Shown here piece after piece: positions 17,102 through 25,579 of a stretch of 64,000 nucleotides of DNA. The notes beneath the pieces were generated by a model. That model had not been told where the DNA came from. It saw nothing but the letters and a program-made list of their open reading frames with translations, and searched no databases. Every line of letters starts with the position of its first letter. Within the stretch, counting starts at the first letter, position 1. Source of the DNA: Legionella geestiana (GTDB taxonomy: Bacteria > Pseudomonadota > Gammaproteobacteria > Legionellales > Legionellaceae); NCBI RefSeq assembly GCF_004571195.1, contig NZ_CP038271.1, positions 1,230,001 to 1,294,000 on the forward strand. The letters are read 5' to 3'. The position numbers and the translations under genes are program-made.

Positions 17102-17334
17102 AAGCATTCAAAATGTGGTGAATAGATACACTCATCTTATCTCTTAAAAAGGGCGCATACCAGCGTGTAAGCTGCGTATTGAATACAGGGAAGAAGTATT
17201 GTAGAAATACAGCGGCTATCGTGAGATAGAAAGGGCCAATCAGTGTGTCGCCAATTGACCCAGTGGATTGACACATAGCAAGTCCAACCTCGCGCGGCAA
17301 CTATCGCACACGCGAGGGGAATGTGTCAATCGCT

Positions 17335-18597
17335 TTATTCCTGGCGCTTCATGGCATCAAAGAACTCAGCGTTAGTCTTGTGGTTTTTCATGCGCTCAAG
17401 CAGAAACTCGATGGCATCGCACTCATCCATGGACTGCAGAATTTTTCGCAGAATCCATGTACGCTGCAAGTCTTCCGGCGAGAGCAGCAGGTCTTCGCGG
17501 CGCGTACCGGAGCGGTTAATATTAATGGCCGGGAATACACGGCGCTCGGCAATGCTGCGCGCCAGATGGATTTCCATGTTACCGGTACCCTTGAACTCTT
17601 CGTAAATGACCTCGTCCATTTTAGAACCGGTGTCCACCAGAGCCGTGGCAATGATGGTCAGGCTGCCGCCCTCCTCGATATTGCGCGCGGCACCATACAG
17701 TCTCTTGGGACGCTGCAGAGCGTTAGCATCCACACCACCAGTCAGTACCTTACCGGACGAAGGCACAACCGTGTTGTAGGCTCTCGCCAGACGGGTGATG
17801 GAGTCAAGGAGCACGACCACATCACGCTTGTGTTCAACGAGGCGCTTCGCCTTCTCAATCACCATCTCGGCGACCTGCACGTGACGGTTGGCCGGCTCAT
17901 CAAAAGTACTTGCAACGACTTCACCCTTCACAGAGCGGCGCATCTCTGTGACTTCCTCGGGACGCTCGTCAATCAAGAGCACAATCAGGTAGCAGTCAGG
18001 GTAGTTTTTAGCGATGGAATGCGCAATATTCTGCAGCATGAGTGTTTTACCGGCCTTAGGCGGAGAGACAATCAGGCCACGCTGACCACGGCCGAAAGGC
18101 GCACAGAGGTCAACCACACGTGCCGTGAGGTCTTCCGTACTGCCATTGCCCTGCTCCATGACGAGTCGGTCATTGGCAAAAAGGGGTGTAAGGTCTTCAA
18201 AGAGAATTTTGTGTTTGGCGTTTTCAGGACGGTCGTAGTTGATTTCGTCCACCTTGAGCAGTGCAAAATAGCGCTCATTATCTTTGGGCTGACGAATTTT
18301 TCCTGAAATGGTATCGCCGGTACGCAGACCAAAGCGGCGAATCTGGCTGGGAGAGACGTATATATCATCCGGACCGGCAAGGTAGGAGCCATCTTCTGAG
18401 CGCAGAAAGCCAAAACCGTCCGTCAGCACTTCCAGCACGCCATCCCCGTAAATATCTTCACCCTTTGCGGCATGCGCCTTCAGGATGGAAAAAAGGATGT
18501 CTTGCTTGCGGATGCGGGAGGTATTTTCAACGCCAAGCTCTTCGGCAATTTTGACGAGCTCGGGCATGGGCAATTTCTTGAGTTCACTAAGATTCAT
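17335..18597 (-). CDS. rho: Transcription termination factor Rho
   Basis: 420 residues from the ATG at 18597 ([10 protein letters not shown]), matching E. coli length and N-terminus. The RNA-binding cold-shock-like domain ([22 protein letters not shown]) is near residues 60-80. Walker A is PPKAGKT near residue 180, Walker [13 protein letters not shown] near 262, and the R loop GTGNMEIHL near 355. Rho is a hexameric RNA helicase that ends transcription. It follows trxA on the same strand, the usual gammaproteobacterial order, with a 343-bp leader between. Confidence 0.98.
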   Translation of the reverse strand: MNLSELKKLPMPELVKIAEELGVENTSRIRKQDILFSILKAHAAKGEDIYGDGVLEVLTDGFGFLRSEDGSYLAGPDDIYVSPSQIRRFGLRTGDTISGKIRQPKDNERYFALLKVDEINYDRPENAKHKILFEDLTPLFANDRLVMEQGNGSTEDLTARVVDLCAPFGRGQRGLIVSPPKAGKTLMLQNIAHSIAKNYPDCYLIVLLIDERPEEVTEMRRSVKGEVVASTFDEPANRHVQVAEMVIEKAKRLVEHKRDVVVLLDSITRLARAYNTVVPSSGKVLTGGVDANALQRPKRLYGAARNIEEGGSLTIIATALVDTGSKMDEVIYEEFKGTGNMEIHLARSIAERRVFPAININRSGTRREDLLLSPEDLQRTWILRKILQSMDECDAIEFLLERMKNHKTNAEFFDAMKRQE

Positions 18598-18940
18598 ACT
18601 TCTCACTTTGGTGGGTTGGTTAGTTGATACGGAGGTCCCGGATTCGGGTGAATCAGCCAGAAACACGTCAGCTCCCTGGTAATATTGGTTGATGGGTCAC
18701 GATTTGTACCTTTGCGAACACCCTGATGCGCAATTGCAATCAGCGAAAGCCGAACGCTGGTGCACGCAAATAATCAGAAAGATTCACTGGAATTGGCAAC
18801 GTGACAGATTTGTCACTGGTTGAGAGCTGATGCTAACACAGCTTTCAATAAAAAGCCAGCATCGATTACTGAGCTCCTGCATGTCGCCCGCTCTCCGTGG
18901 CCCGTAACCGACCACGGAGAGCGCACGAATAAAACTGCTC
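18598..18940 (-). promoter_or_regulatory. trxA-rho intergenic leader
   Basis: 343 bp without an ORF. It holds a strong stem-loop next to trxA (18890-18922) and a 6-bp palindrome GTGACA/TGTCAC at 18801-18816. In E. coli rho is controlled by attenuation in a leader of this kind; a similar arrangement is likely here but no leader peptide or promoter could be fixed by eye. Confidence 0.5.
18890..18922 (-). terminator. Stem-loop after trxA, possible rho attenuator
   Basis: GCTCTCCGTGG and CCACGGAGAGC form a perfect 11-bp stem with an 11-nt loop, 19 bp past the trxA stop. No T run follows, so it may act as a Rho-dependent or partial terminator between trxA and rho. Confidence 0.65.
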
Positions 18941-19267
18941 TTAAGAATGGCTTTCTACAAATGCCACCAGTTGCGAGCGATTCAAAAGTCCCATTTTCAC
19001 CGCGGCCACTTCGCCGTTAACAAACAACATGAGCGTCGGGATGCTCATCACACCGTAGCGTGAAGGGACCTGGGGGTTTTCATCGATGTTCAATTTCGCG
19101 AACACGACAGATTCGTGGTGTGACTCGGCGACTTCATCAAAAATGGGTCCCAGTGCGCGGCAGGGTCCGCACCATTCAGCCCAGAAATCCACAAGGACCG
19201 GCTTGCCGGACTTTAAGACTTCTTCGTCAAAGTTGCTGTCTGTCACGGCTTTAATATGCGCATTCAT
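18941..19267 (-). CDS. trxA: Thioredoxin 1
   Basis: 108 residues with the active site WAEWCGPCRALGP near residue 32 and the cis-Pro loop SIPTLMLF near 77. It is the general cytoplasmic disulfide reductant and could serve the Bcp and AhpC-type peroxidases also in this window. AAGGGG lies upstream of the ATG. It sits 36 bp after rsmE and before rho. Confidence 0.97.
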   Translation of the reverse strand: MNAHIKAVTDSNFDEEVLKSGKPVLVDFWAEWCGPCRALGPIFDEVAESHHESVVFAKLNIDENPQVPSRYGVMSIPTLMLFVNGEVAAVKMGLLNRSQLVAFVESHS

Positions 19268-19302
19268 TGTTACACCCCTTTATCAGAAACCTTAAAAATT
19301 CA

Positions 19303-19330
19303 ATTATAGATCACCTGCCAGCGCTTGCAA
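19303..19330 (-). promoter_or_regulatory. Likely sigma-70 promoter of trxA
   Basis: On the minus strand TTGCAA (19330-19325) is followed 16 bp later by a perfect TATAAT (19308-19303), overlapping the end of rsmE. The start of trxA is about 36 bp beyond the -10 box, giving a short leader. Confidence 0.65.
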
Positions 19331-20032
19331 CACACTCAGTGCGACAATCGCTGCGGTTTCCGTGCGTAAAATGCGCGGACCAAGCTGCAGCGCACGAAAT
19401 CCGTGTGTCCGTGCAAGCTCCACCTCGGCCTCCCCGAATCCGCCTTCAGGCCCTACAAGCAGGCAGGCATCGGTGGAACTTGTGGCAAAGTCTCGCGCAC
19501 GCGCGCCACTTTCGGGGTGCAGAATAAAACGCGAAGCAGAAGTTTCAATGGCCACAAAATCCTCAAATCGCTGCACAGGCTCCACAACCGGCACGCGGTT
19601 ACGCCCCGACTGCTCACAGGCAGCAACGGCAATTGCCTGCCATTGCTCACACTTTTTTGTAAGACGCTGAGCGTCAAGTCGCACGACCGTATGCTGTGTG
19701 ATAAGGGGCGTTATGCGTGACACGCCAAGCTCAACAGCTTTTTGCACGACCCAGTCAAAGCGGTCGCCCTTTGAGAGCGCCTGGCCGAGATGAATACGGC
19801 ACGGCGACTCTCGGCTCAACATTTTTGGTGCCCCCATGCGCACTACTGCATTCCTGCGTGCAACGGTCACGAGTGTCGCCTCCGCCTCCCGGTCTTCACC
19901 ATCAAAAAGCACCAGCGTCTCGCCAACACGCATGCGCAGCACCACTACCGCATGCTGAAACGCAGCCGGCGAGAGCGCATGCTCCTCGCCGGCTCCCGGG
20001 AACCCCGGCTCATGGATACGTGGTTTAGCCAT
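19304..20032 (-). CDS. rsmE: 16S rRNA (uracil-1498-N3)-methyltransferase RsmE
   Basis: 242-residue SPOUT methyltransferase with an N-terminal PUA-like part. Typical motifs are QALSKGDRFDWVVQKAVELGV in the middle (broken here as QALSKGD and VQKAVELGV), then EQSGRNRVP, LVGPEGGF and LGPRILRTETA at the SAM knot. It methylates U1498 of 16S rRNA in the assembled 30S subunit. It precedes trxA on the same strand; the trxA promoter lies in its last codons. Confidence 0.95.
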   Translation of the reverse strand: MAKPRIHEPGFPGAGEEHALSPAAFQHAVVVLRMRVGETLVLFDGEDREAEATLVTVARRNAVVRMGAPKMLSRESPCRIHLGQALSKGDRFDWVVQKAVELGVSRITPLITQHTVVRLDAQRLTKKCEQWQAIAVAACEQSGRNRVPVVEPVQRFEDFVAIETSASRFILHPESGARARDFATSSTDACLLVGPEGGFGEAEVELARTHGFRALQLGPRILRTETAAIVALSVLQALAGDL

Positions 20033-20141
20033 CTTTCATTACCGCTTACGAATTGCGCCTGAGCATAACATCCCTGTGAGAAAAGTACACTTTTAACAGT
20101 GTTTCACGGTATCATGCTCCCTTTTGCCTGAGATTCTCCTG

Positions 20142-20987
20142 ATGCCTGTCGATTTTTTTCAAACACTGCCAGCTTCTCTGATACCTGCAAGATGCCTCTC
20201 TCGCTGGATGGGCGCGCTGGCTGATATTCGTACGCCAGCAATAAAAAATTTTTTCATTCGCACGTTTATTCGCCGCTATGGGGTCAATATGGCGGAAGCA
20301 CTGCACGCACGTCCTGAAGACTATGATACGTTCAATGATTTTTTTACGCGCCAGCTAAAGCCGCAGTGCCGCCCGCAGGCAAATGCCGGCATAGTGTCGC
20401 CGGTAGATGGCTGCGTCAGCCAGATTGGGCGTATCGATGAAAATCGCCTGATTCAGGCCAAAGGCCACTCTTATACACTTGAGGCTCTCCTTGCAAACGA
20501 CCCGCTGACACCCGCGTTTACTGACGGCTTTTTCACGACCCTTTATCTGTCTCCGCGCGACTATCACCGTATCCATATGCCATTAGCAGGACGGCTCACG
20601 CACATGACCTACATCCCTGGCAGCCTCTTTTCCGTCAAACCGAAAACCGTCAACGCCATTCCTGGAATTTTTGCACGCAACGAACGCCTCGCTCTGTATT
20701 TTGATACCGCTCACGGCCCGCTTGCGCTGGTGATGGTGGGAGCTGTGATTGTCGGCTCAATCGCGACCAGCTGGGAGGGCGATATTACGCGCGGCAATCA
20801 CGTATGGACGCGTCGGTACGACAGCGCAAGCGACTTAAGCCTCGACAAGGGCGCATCCGTTGGGTATTTCAAACTGGGTTCAACTGTCATTGTGCTGCTC
20901 GGGAAAACTTCTCAGGCAACCTGGAACCACAGCTTGACAGAAGGAAGCGCTGTACGCGTTGGTGAAGTACTCGGAGAGTTTGCTTGA
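20142..20987 (+). CDS. psd: Phosphatidylserine decarboxylase proenzyme
   Basis: 281 residues from the ATG at 20142; a TTG 18 nt upstream is less likely. The self-cleavage site LGST is at about residue 248 (YFKLGSTVIVLL), where Ser becomes the pyruvoyl group of the alpha chain. The conserved DGCVSQIGRI and SPRDYHRIHMP segments are present. It makes phosphatidylethanolamine at the inner membrane. Family length is normal and no pssA partner is adjacent. Confidence 0.95.
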   Translation: MPVDFFQTLPASLIPARCLSRWMGALADIRTPAIKNFFIRTFIRRYGVNMAEALHARPEDYDTFNDFFTRQLKPQCRPQANAGIVSPVDGCVSQIGRIDENRLIQAKGHSYTLEALLANDPLTPAFTDGFFTTLYLSPRDYHRIHMPLAGRLTHMTYIPGSLFSVKPKTVNAIPGIFARNERLALYFDTAHGPLALVMVGAVIVGSIATSWEGDITRGNHVWTRRYDSASDLSLDKGASVGYFKLGSTVIVLLGKTSQATWNHSLTEGSAVRVGEVLGEFA

Positions 20988-21057
20988 AATTCGCAGGGAG
21001 ATATAGAGCTTAACGGGCTTTGATGTGTACTGCTTGATTAAGTACTGTCTGTATTAT

Positions 21058-21144
21058 TGGTACCGAGAAGAGGACTCGAACCTCCACGGGGTTTCCCCCA
21101 CTAGCACCTGAAGCTAGCGTGTCTACCAATTCCACCACCTCGGC
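21058..21144 (-). tRNA. leuT: tRNA-Leu(CAG)
   Basis: 87 nt on the minus strand, running from GCCGAGG to an encoded CCA. The anticodon stem CTAGC/GCTAG encloses the loop TTCAGGT, giving anticodon CAG (codon CUG). The D-arm GGAATTGGTAGAC, a long variable arm (GGGGGAAACCCC) typical of leucine tRNAs, and GGTTCGAGTCC in the T-arm are all visible. The acceptor stem pairs throughout with two G-T wobbles. The gene symbol is generic. Confidence 0.95.
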
Positions 21145-21190
21145 ATAGGTGCGTAAGTTACCGCCATTCGACCTCCTTGTCAACGGCTCT

Positions 21191-22360
21191 TTAAAATATT
21201 CCGCTGCTTTTCGCCCATGCAAGCACCGGTGGCAGGCAGGCAATGGCCGTTGCCGTATAAAATATGGCTTTTTTGATGAAAAACTGTTTTCTAAAGCATA
21301 TGCTTAAAATCGTTAGAGCGATAAGCCCCGGGTAGCTGTATTCAAGCATTGGCGCAAGAAAGGCTGCAATGCCGCGAAAATCACGCAGAGAGATGAGAAA
21401 AGCCACTACTGTAGTGGCAAGAAGCACCCAGCGATAGCCTCGTGCTTCAATGCCAAGCAGCCTTGAGAGGTAGCGCGCATAGAGATTATTGAGCGCCACG
21501 GCCGTAGTCAGGCAGGAAAGAAACATAACAATTGCCAGCAACACCACAGCCCAGGTGCCGTTTAGCTGGAGCGCAATGGCGGGCAGCATGGCGGCGGGCT
21601 CTACGTTGGTCAGCAGGCTTGAGAAGTGTGCACCAAGTGCGACAAACCCAAGGTATACAAGCGCCAGAAGCAGTGCACCCAAAAGAGCAGGCTTCAGTGC
21701 GAATCGAACGGTATCGCGATGCGATACGGATTCCGGCATTTCAGCCTGAATCTGCGCGAAAATAAGCGATGAGAAGAAAAATGCCGCAAATAAATCCATG
21801 GTCTGGTAACCGGTCAGAAAGCCGGTTTTGAGCGCATCTACAGGCGCAAGAGTCACGGGTGCCTCTGGCGCTTTGAGTGCAGCCCCCACCGTCAGAATAA
21901 CAAGCGAAAGCAAAAGCAGCGGACTCATCCATTTACCAAGTAGCGTCACCATGAGGCGATCGTTCAGACAAAGAAAGAAGGTCAGCACACAAAATATCAG
22001 GCTGAAAGGCATTAACCCAAGCTCCGGGCTAACGTACTGCATGCTGCCAAAGGCGACCGTAATGCAGCGTGGCACCACGCCGAAAGCACCCAGCAGTGAG
22101 AGCGTGAAAAGCGGCAGTACAAATCCCGCCACTTTACCGGCTTCTGCAAAGAACGCCTGATAAGAGCCACGGTGCAGTTTAATAACAAAAAGCCCTGAAA
22201 GCGGGAGTAGAATGCCTGTCATTACGAGTCCCGCGAATCCTGCAAGCCACTCGCTGCCGGCAGTTTGCCCGATTTGAATGGGGAAAACGAGGTTGCCTGA
22301 ACCAAAGAACATTGCAAAAATAGCAAAACCGTACAAAAGCGTGGCACGTAAAGCGGGCAT
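21191..22360 (-). CDS. brnQ: Branched-chain amino acid carrier (LIVCS family)
   Basis: 389 residues from the ATG at 22360, with AAGGA nine nt upstream. About 12 hydrophobic segments and the family's opening YGFAIFAMFFGSGNLVFPIQIG, seen here as FAMFFGSGNLVFP. It is an inner-membrane sodium- or proton-coupled symporter for leucine, isoleucine and valine. Legionella uses amino acids as main carbon source, which fits. It lies upstream of the tRNA gene on the same strand, without evidence of co-transcription. Confidence 0.92.
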   Translation of the reverse strand: MPALRATLLYGFAIFAMFFGSGNLVFPIQIGQTAGSEWLAGFAGLVMTGILLPLSGLFVIKLHRGSYQAFFAEAGKVAGFVLPLFTLSLLGAFGVVPRCITVAFGSMQYVSPELGLMPFSLIFCVLTFFLCLNDRLMVTLLGKWMSPLLLLSLVILTVGAALKAPEAPVTLAPVDALKTGFLTGYQTMDLFAAFFFSSLIFAQIQAEMPESVSHRDTVRFALKPALLGALLLALVYLGFVALGAHFSSLLTNVEPAAMLPAIALQLNGTWAVVLLAIVMFLSCLTTAVALNNLYARYLSRLLGIEARGYRWVLLATTVVAFLISLRDFRGIAAFLAPMLEYSYPGLIALTILSICFRKQFFIKKAIFYTATAIACLPPVLAWAKSSGIF

Positions 22361-22552
22361 AAGGGTTCCTTGCAAATCCATACACAACAGGCTGCAGCCC
22401 TTGTGCTTTATATTCTTTCAGCGAACCTTATTTTTGCACAAAATGCCCGCGTCAGCAACCTTAATGGGGGATGCCAACAGGGCGAGATCATCAAACCATC
22501 CCCAAAGAGTCGACTGTAATTCGAAGCTTGCCCGGCCTGCGAGTGTGTGCCA

Positions 22553-22668
22553 GAAAGTAAGGAAGCCACGGGAGAGTGGTCAAACACGCGTAAACCCATC
22601 CATGGGGCTCTATGTCGCCTTCCATGGCGACAAAGGTTTGCCCACTCTCCCGTGGCCTCCTCACTTTC
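22553..22668. repeat. 116-bp imperfect palindrome
   Basis: Arms of about 33 bp (22553-22586 and 22635-22668) pair with about four mismatches around a perfect 15-bp core, GCCACGGGAGAGTGG at 22565-22579 with its complement at 22642-22656. The centre holds a smaller palindrome TGTCGCC/GGCGACA. It resembles a miniature inverted-repeat element or an extended intergenic repeat. The 620-bp gap between brnQ and the next gene holds this, a hairpin at 22906 and no supported gene. Confidence 0.75.
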
Positions 22669-22905
22669 CAATGAGGGCGCAAAAATCTGCAGCTTTATGC
22701 TTTTAATAGACAGTCTGTTGTGATCAAATACTGTCATGTTTTACTGTACGGGGCTGCAGGGCGAGAGCGTCAAATCACGCCCAAAGCGTTTACTGCACAC
22801 ACAGATTTTCCGCCTCAGAGTAATGTACCGGAAAGCGAGGGAGCGGGCAGCGTCGCGGTATACGCTTAGGCTTTTAAAGATTCCATTGAAGAAATACGTC
22901 GTTAA

Positions 22906-22931
22906 CCCTTCTCACAAGAAAGTGAGAAGGG
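22906..22931. terminator. 10-bp hairpin downstream of the 22981 gene
   Basis: CCCTTCTCAC and GTGAGAAGGG form a perfect 10-bp stem with a 6-nt loop, 50 bp past the stop of the minus-strand gene at 22981. There is no strong T run on either strand, so terminator function is only probable. Confidence 0.5.
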
Positions 22932-22980
22932 CTGCGGATGTTATCAACATGCTGCCGTAAATTTTAGGGCATGTCATCAA

Positions 22981-24054
22981 TTAACGCCTCATACCAGGGT
23001 CGCACACATCGAGAGGCTCGGATATGGTTTGTACTGATGGCACCGCGAAGTTACCTGCCTTTTTCTGAACCATTTCCAATAAGCGGTCAGCCAGCTCCTC
23101 TTGCGTCTGACCGGCTCCATCAACACTCTGTTGAATTTCAGGGCGAAAAATCAAACGCAGGGTTGCACGATGGCTTCGCACAGTGTCTTGCATTCTGGAG
23201 TCCAGTTCAGAAAACGGGAAAACCGGTTTGTCTTTTGCTTCTGGTTGCAGATTGTAGACATGAAAAATGCAAAGGCGTTGGCGAATCTCTTTTGATGAAC
23301 GACACAAAAAATCCAACGCATTTTGAGTGCAGCAGTATAGAATAACTGGGTTTCCCTGGGTAATGAGTTCCTGCTGAATTCGTGTGTGCCGTGCGTCCGA
23401 CATCTCCTTGAGACGCAACACCGGACTGAACAGCTCATATTGTGTCATGGGCTTGATTGCCAAACGGGATGAAAGACTGGTATGAAGTCCATGAAATTCA
23501 CGCGTTTCAAACGCCCTATAGCAAAATTCACTGTCCTGCAATGCTTCTATCAGACTCAAAGAGGTGGACAGTGCACGGTAAATATGTACGCTGGTATTAT
23601 TCTGTAATTCGTCGATTTGAGTGAGGAGATTATCCAGAGAAAACGATGAGGTGTTATTGATTGCCCGTATTGTAATGACTCTCAGGGCTAAAATTGTGGC
23701 TTTGACAGCCGGTACCGTACAAGCCGTAAACAAGCTTTCGAGCCATAATGGAAACTGGCTGTGGAGAGCACCTGCCGCATGTAATTCCAGACATTTTTCT
23801 TTGGCCTGATAAATGAGCACTTCAATCTTTGGCGCAATGTTCGTCTTTACATCTTCAAGCTTGTCCTTGATTCGCTGCCGCTCTTCCTCAAGAGTCCCCT
23901 CGACCCGCTCAAAATCCCAAAAGCTTTTATAACCATGCTGATGCAATTTGTGTATGATCTGCGTCAAAAAGGTATATTGACTGCCATCTGCGGGATTTTC
24001 GCCAACGATGAGAATATGAGGCCATTCAAATACACTTTCCTTGGATGCGGCCAT
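22981..24054 (-). CDS. Unknown cytoplasmic protein
   Basis: 357 residues from an ATG at 24054 with AAGGAG five nt upstream. The N-terminus (PHILIVGENPADGSQYTFLTQII) looks like a Rossmann-type beta-alpha start, here FEWPHILIVGENPADG. A charged helical stretch (LEEERQRIKDKLEDVK) follows and the rest is mostly helical. No signal peptide, membrane segment or catalytic motif I recognise. It sits alone among palindromes and a pseudogene and looks accessory. It could be an effector or a signalling protein; neither is supported. Confidence 0.65.
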   Translation of the reverse strand: MAASKESVFEWPHILIVGENPADGSQYTFLTQIIHKLHQHGYKSFWDFERVEGTLEEERQRIKDKLEDVKTNIAPKIEVLIYQAKEKCLELHAAGALHSQFPLWLESLFTACTVPAVKATILALRVITIRAINNTSSFSLDNLLTQIDELQNNTSVHIYRALSTSLSLIEALQDSEFCYRAFETREFHGLHTSLSSRLAIKPMTQYELFSPVLRLKEMSDARHTRIQQELITQGNPVILYCCTQNALDFLCRSSKEIRQRLCIFHVYNLQPEAKDKPVFPFSELDSRMQDTVRSHRATLRLIFRPEIQQSVDGAGQTQEELADRLLEMVQKKAGNFAVPSVQTISEPLDVCDPGMRR

Positions 24055-24184
24055 TTTGACTCCTTCTGATAAAACAAAGCGCGCAGGATTATCTCTGCCG
24101 CGGAGGATTGGCGTACATTACTCGCATTAGGGGTCAATATCAATCTGCCGTTTTGACAATTTTTCAACGCCGCTTTATGAAGGT

Positions 24185-24487
24185 TGTGCATATTTTTACA
24201 ATGAGCTCGGGAAGGCATGGGTATTTCCAGGTAATTGCGCCACACTCTCCGGTGGTGAACGGACAAGACTTTAATTGCTGTTTATGGCGCTGAAAATGCC
24301 CTCGTTGCTGATTCTTGATGAAATCACCAATAACCTTGATGGAGACATGCGTGAACATGTATTGCAGGTGCTCAGGGATTATCCCGGGAGTATGGTTGTG
24401 GTGTCTCATGACTTGTTTCTTGAAGCGCTACAGGTGGATACTGAGTATTGTGCCGCGGACGGCAGGTTGGTTGCGCGCGCACAATGA
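24185..24487 (+). pseudogene. Remnant of an ABC-F type ATPase
   Basis: One frame keeps the C-terminal half of an ATP-binding domain: signature TLSGGERTRL at 24242, Walker B LLILDEITNNLDGD, and switch VVVSHD, then a degraded end. An in-frame TAA (24272-24274) falls right after the signature, and the invariant Pro of DEPTN is Ile. No N-terminal domain, Walker A or start can be traced upstream. ABC-F proteins act on the ribosome or in resistance; this copy cannot be functional. The surrounding 540 bp hold no other gene. Confidence 0.75.
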
Positions 24488-24511
24488 TGTTTCTAAACGC
24501 GGTAGATTGAT

Positions 24512-24593
24512 TTGCCGGGCTTAACAGCCCAGCCTGCGTTAACCCATTTATATGTTATGTGTTTTTGCAAGGCTGGGCTGTTAAGTCCGGCAA
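24512..24593. repeat. 23-bp inverted repeat before the MOMP gene end
   Basis: TTGCCGGGCTTAACAGCCC plus AGCC at 24512-24534 pairs with 24571-24593 with one mismatch; the loop is 36 nt. It lies between the ABC-F remnant and the stop of the minus-strand MOMP gene, 6 bp away, and may act as its terminator. Confidence 0.75.
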
Positions 24594-24598
24594 CTGTC

Positions 24599-25504
24599 TT
24601 ATGCAGCACCCAGCCACTTAACGCCAAAGTAGGGGCCCATGTAGCCAACATCGCTGTTGGTATGGAAGTAGGTCATCAGCGGATTGAAGTAATTCATCGC
24701 CATGTAACCACCCTCAAGATTGAGCGTACCGTATGCCATTGCATGCGCATAGTTCAAGCCGAGTTTAGCTTCAAGCTCAGGAACGATGGCCTTCTTCTGT
24801 GCATAGAACGACTGCGTAATAAGCGCTTCGTTTAATACAACAGATGCGCTGGATCGGGAATTTCCGTACAGCACGGTTGCAGCCGTGTTGGCTGTCAGGC
24901 TGAGGCCACCCATAACATCGTAGGCATAATCAACACCAACGACGGGGCCAACGCCCTGGAAGTAGGAAGTGTGTAATCCATTGAACGCTACAGGACCTGC
25001 GATGGGGAATACGCCGTAAAATGTGTTGGTATCGAGTACCAGTTTGGCATATTGCATACCGGCATAGAAGCGCGCGTCTTTGCGGGCACCCATGTCAACG
25101 TGTTGCCCCATGACCAGATTCACCTGCTCAATACGGTTGTTGACTTTGGAATCTATTGGTGCGAAAGGCAAAGCAAAATCAAGCCCCTGACCTGTCAGAG
25201 TGCTGTCTTGATCGTAGTGAATCCATGTCATCGTAATGTCGTTACCAGTATTAAAATGGTAAGAGCCTTCGAGACGAAATCCCCAGTCCATACCCAGTGA
25301 CGGATCGCTATCCACAACGGTAATTGGATTTTCTGCGATAGTGTGCATGGGCTTCAGGTAAAGCGCCTGAATGCCTACATCCCAGCCAGAGGCCGCACAT
25401 GGAACGGTTACGCTACCGGGGGTGCAAACAGGACCCATGGTTCCGGCGGCTGCAACAGCACTTGCAAGAATACCTGACACAGCAAGGACAGTTTTCTTTA
25501 ACAT
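24599..25504 (-). CDS. Legionella major outer membrane protein family, shorter paralogue
   Basis: 301 residues with a signal peptide (KKTVLAVSGILASAVAAAG) and the family's N-terminal [15 protein letters not shown], identical in the next gene. Beta-strand-rich body with [12 protein letters not shown] and a C-terminal GPYFGVKWLG typical of outer-membrane barrels. In L. pneumophila the family member OmpS is the disulfide-linked porin. GGAG lies upstream of the ATG. The upstream MOMP gene ends 75 bp away with a terminator in between, so this copy is probably expressed less or by readthrough. Confidence 0.9.
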   Translation of the reverse strand: MLKKTVLAVSGILASAVAAAGTMGPVCTPGSVTVPCAASGWDVGIQALYLKPMHTIAENPITVVDSDPSLGMDWGFRLEGSYHFNTGNDITMTWIHYDQDSTLTGQGLDFALPFAPIDSKVNNRIEQVNLVMGQHVDMGARKDARFYAGMQYAKLVLDTNTFYGVFPIAGPVAFNGLHTSYFQGVGPVVGVDYAYDVMGGLSLTANTAATVLYGNSRSSASVVLNEALITQSFYAQKKAIVPELEAKLGLNYAHAMAYGTLNLEGGYMAMNYFNPLMTYFHTNSDVGYMGPYFGVKWLGAA

Positions 25505-25522
25505 ACTTACTCCGTTTATCTT

Positions 25523-25556
25523 ATAAAAAAAAGCCCATCAACACGGATGGGCTTCT
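25523..25556 (-). terminator. Rho-independent terminator of the first MOMP gene
   Basis: On the minus strand AGCCCATC and GATGGGCT pair around a 6-nt loop and are followed by a run of T residues (the A tract at 25525-25532 on the plus strand). It starts 24 bp past the 25580 stop. Confidence 0.88.
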
Positions 25557-25579
25557 GTAAGGATTTTTCGCTATGCAGA

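Noticed and set aside
17046-17300. 84-codon minus-strand ORF between rho and virK
   Set aside because: It overlaps the inverted-repeat arm, lacks a convincing start and has no recognisable family. It could be a decayed fragment.
17323-18306. Long plus-strand ORF opposite rho
   Set aside because: It is the antisense of the unmistakable rho coding sequence.
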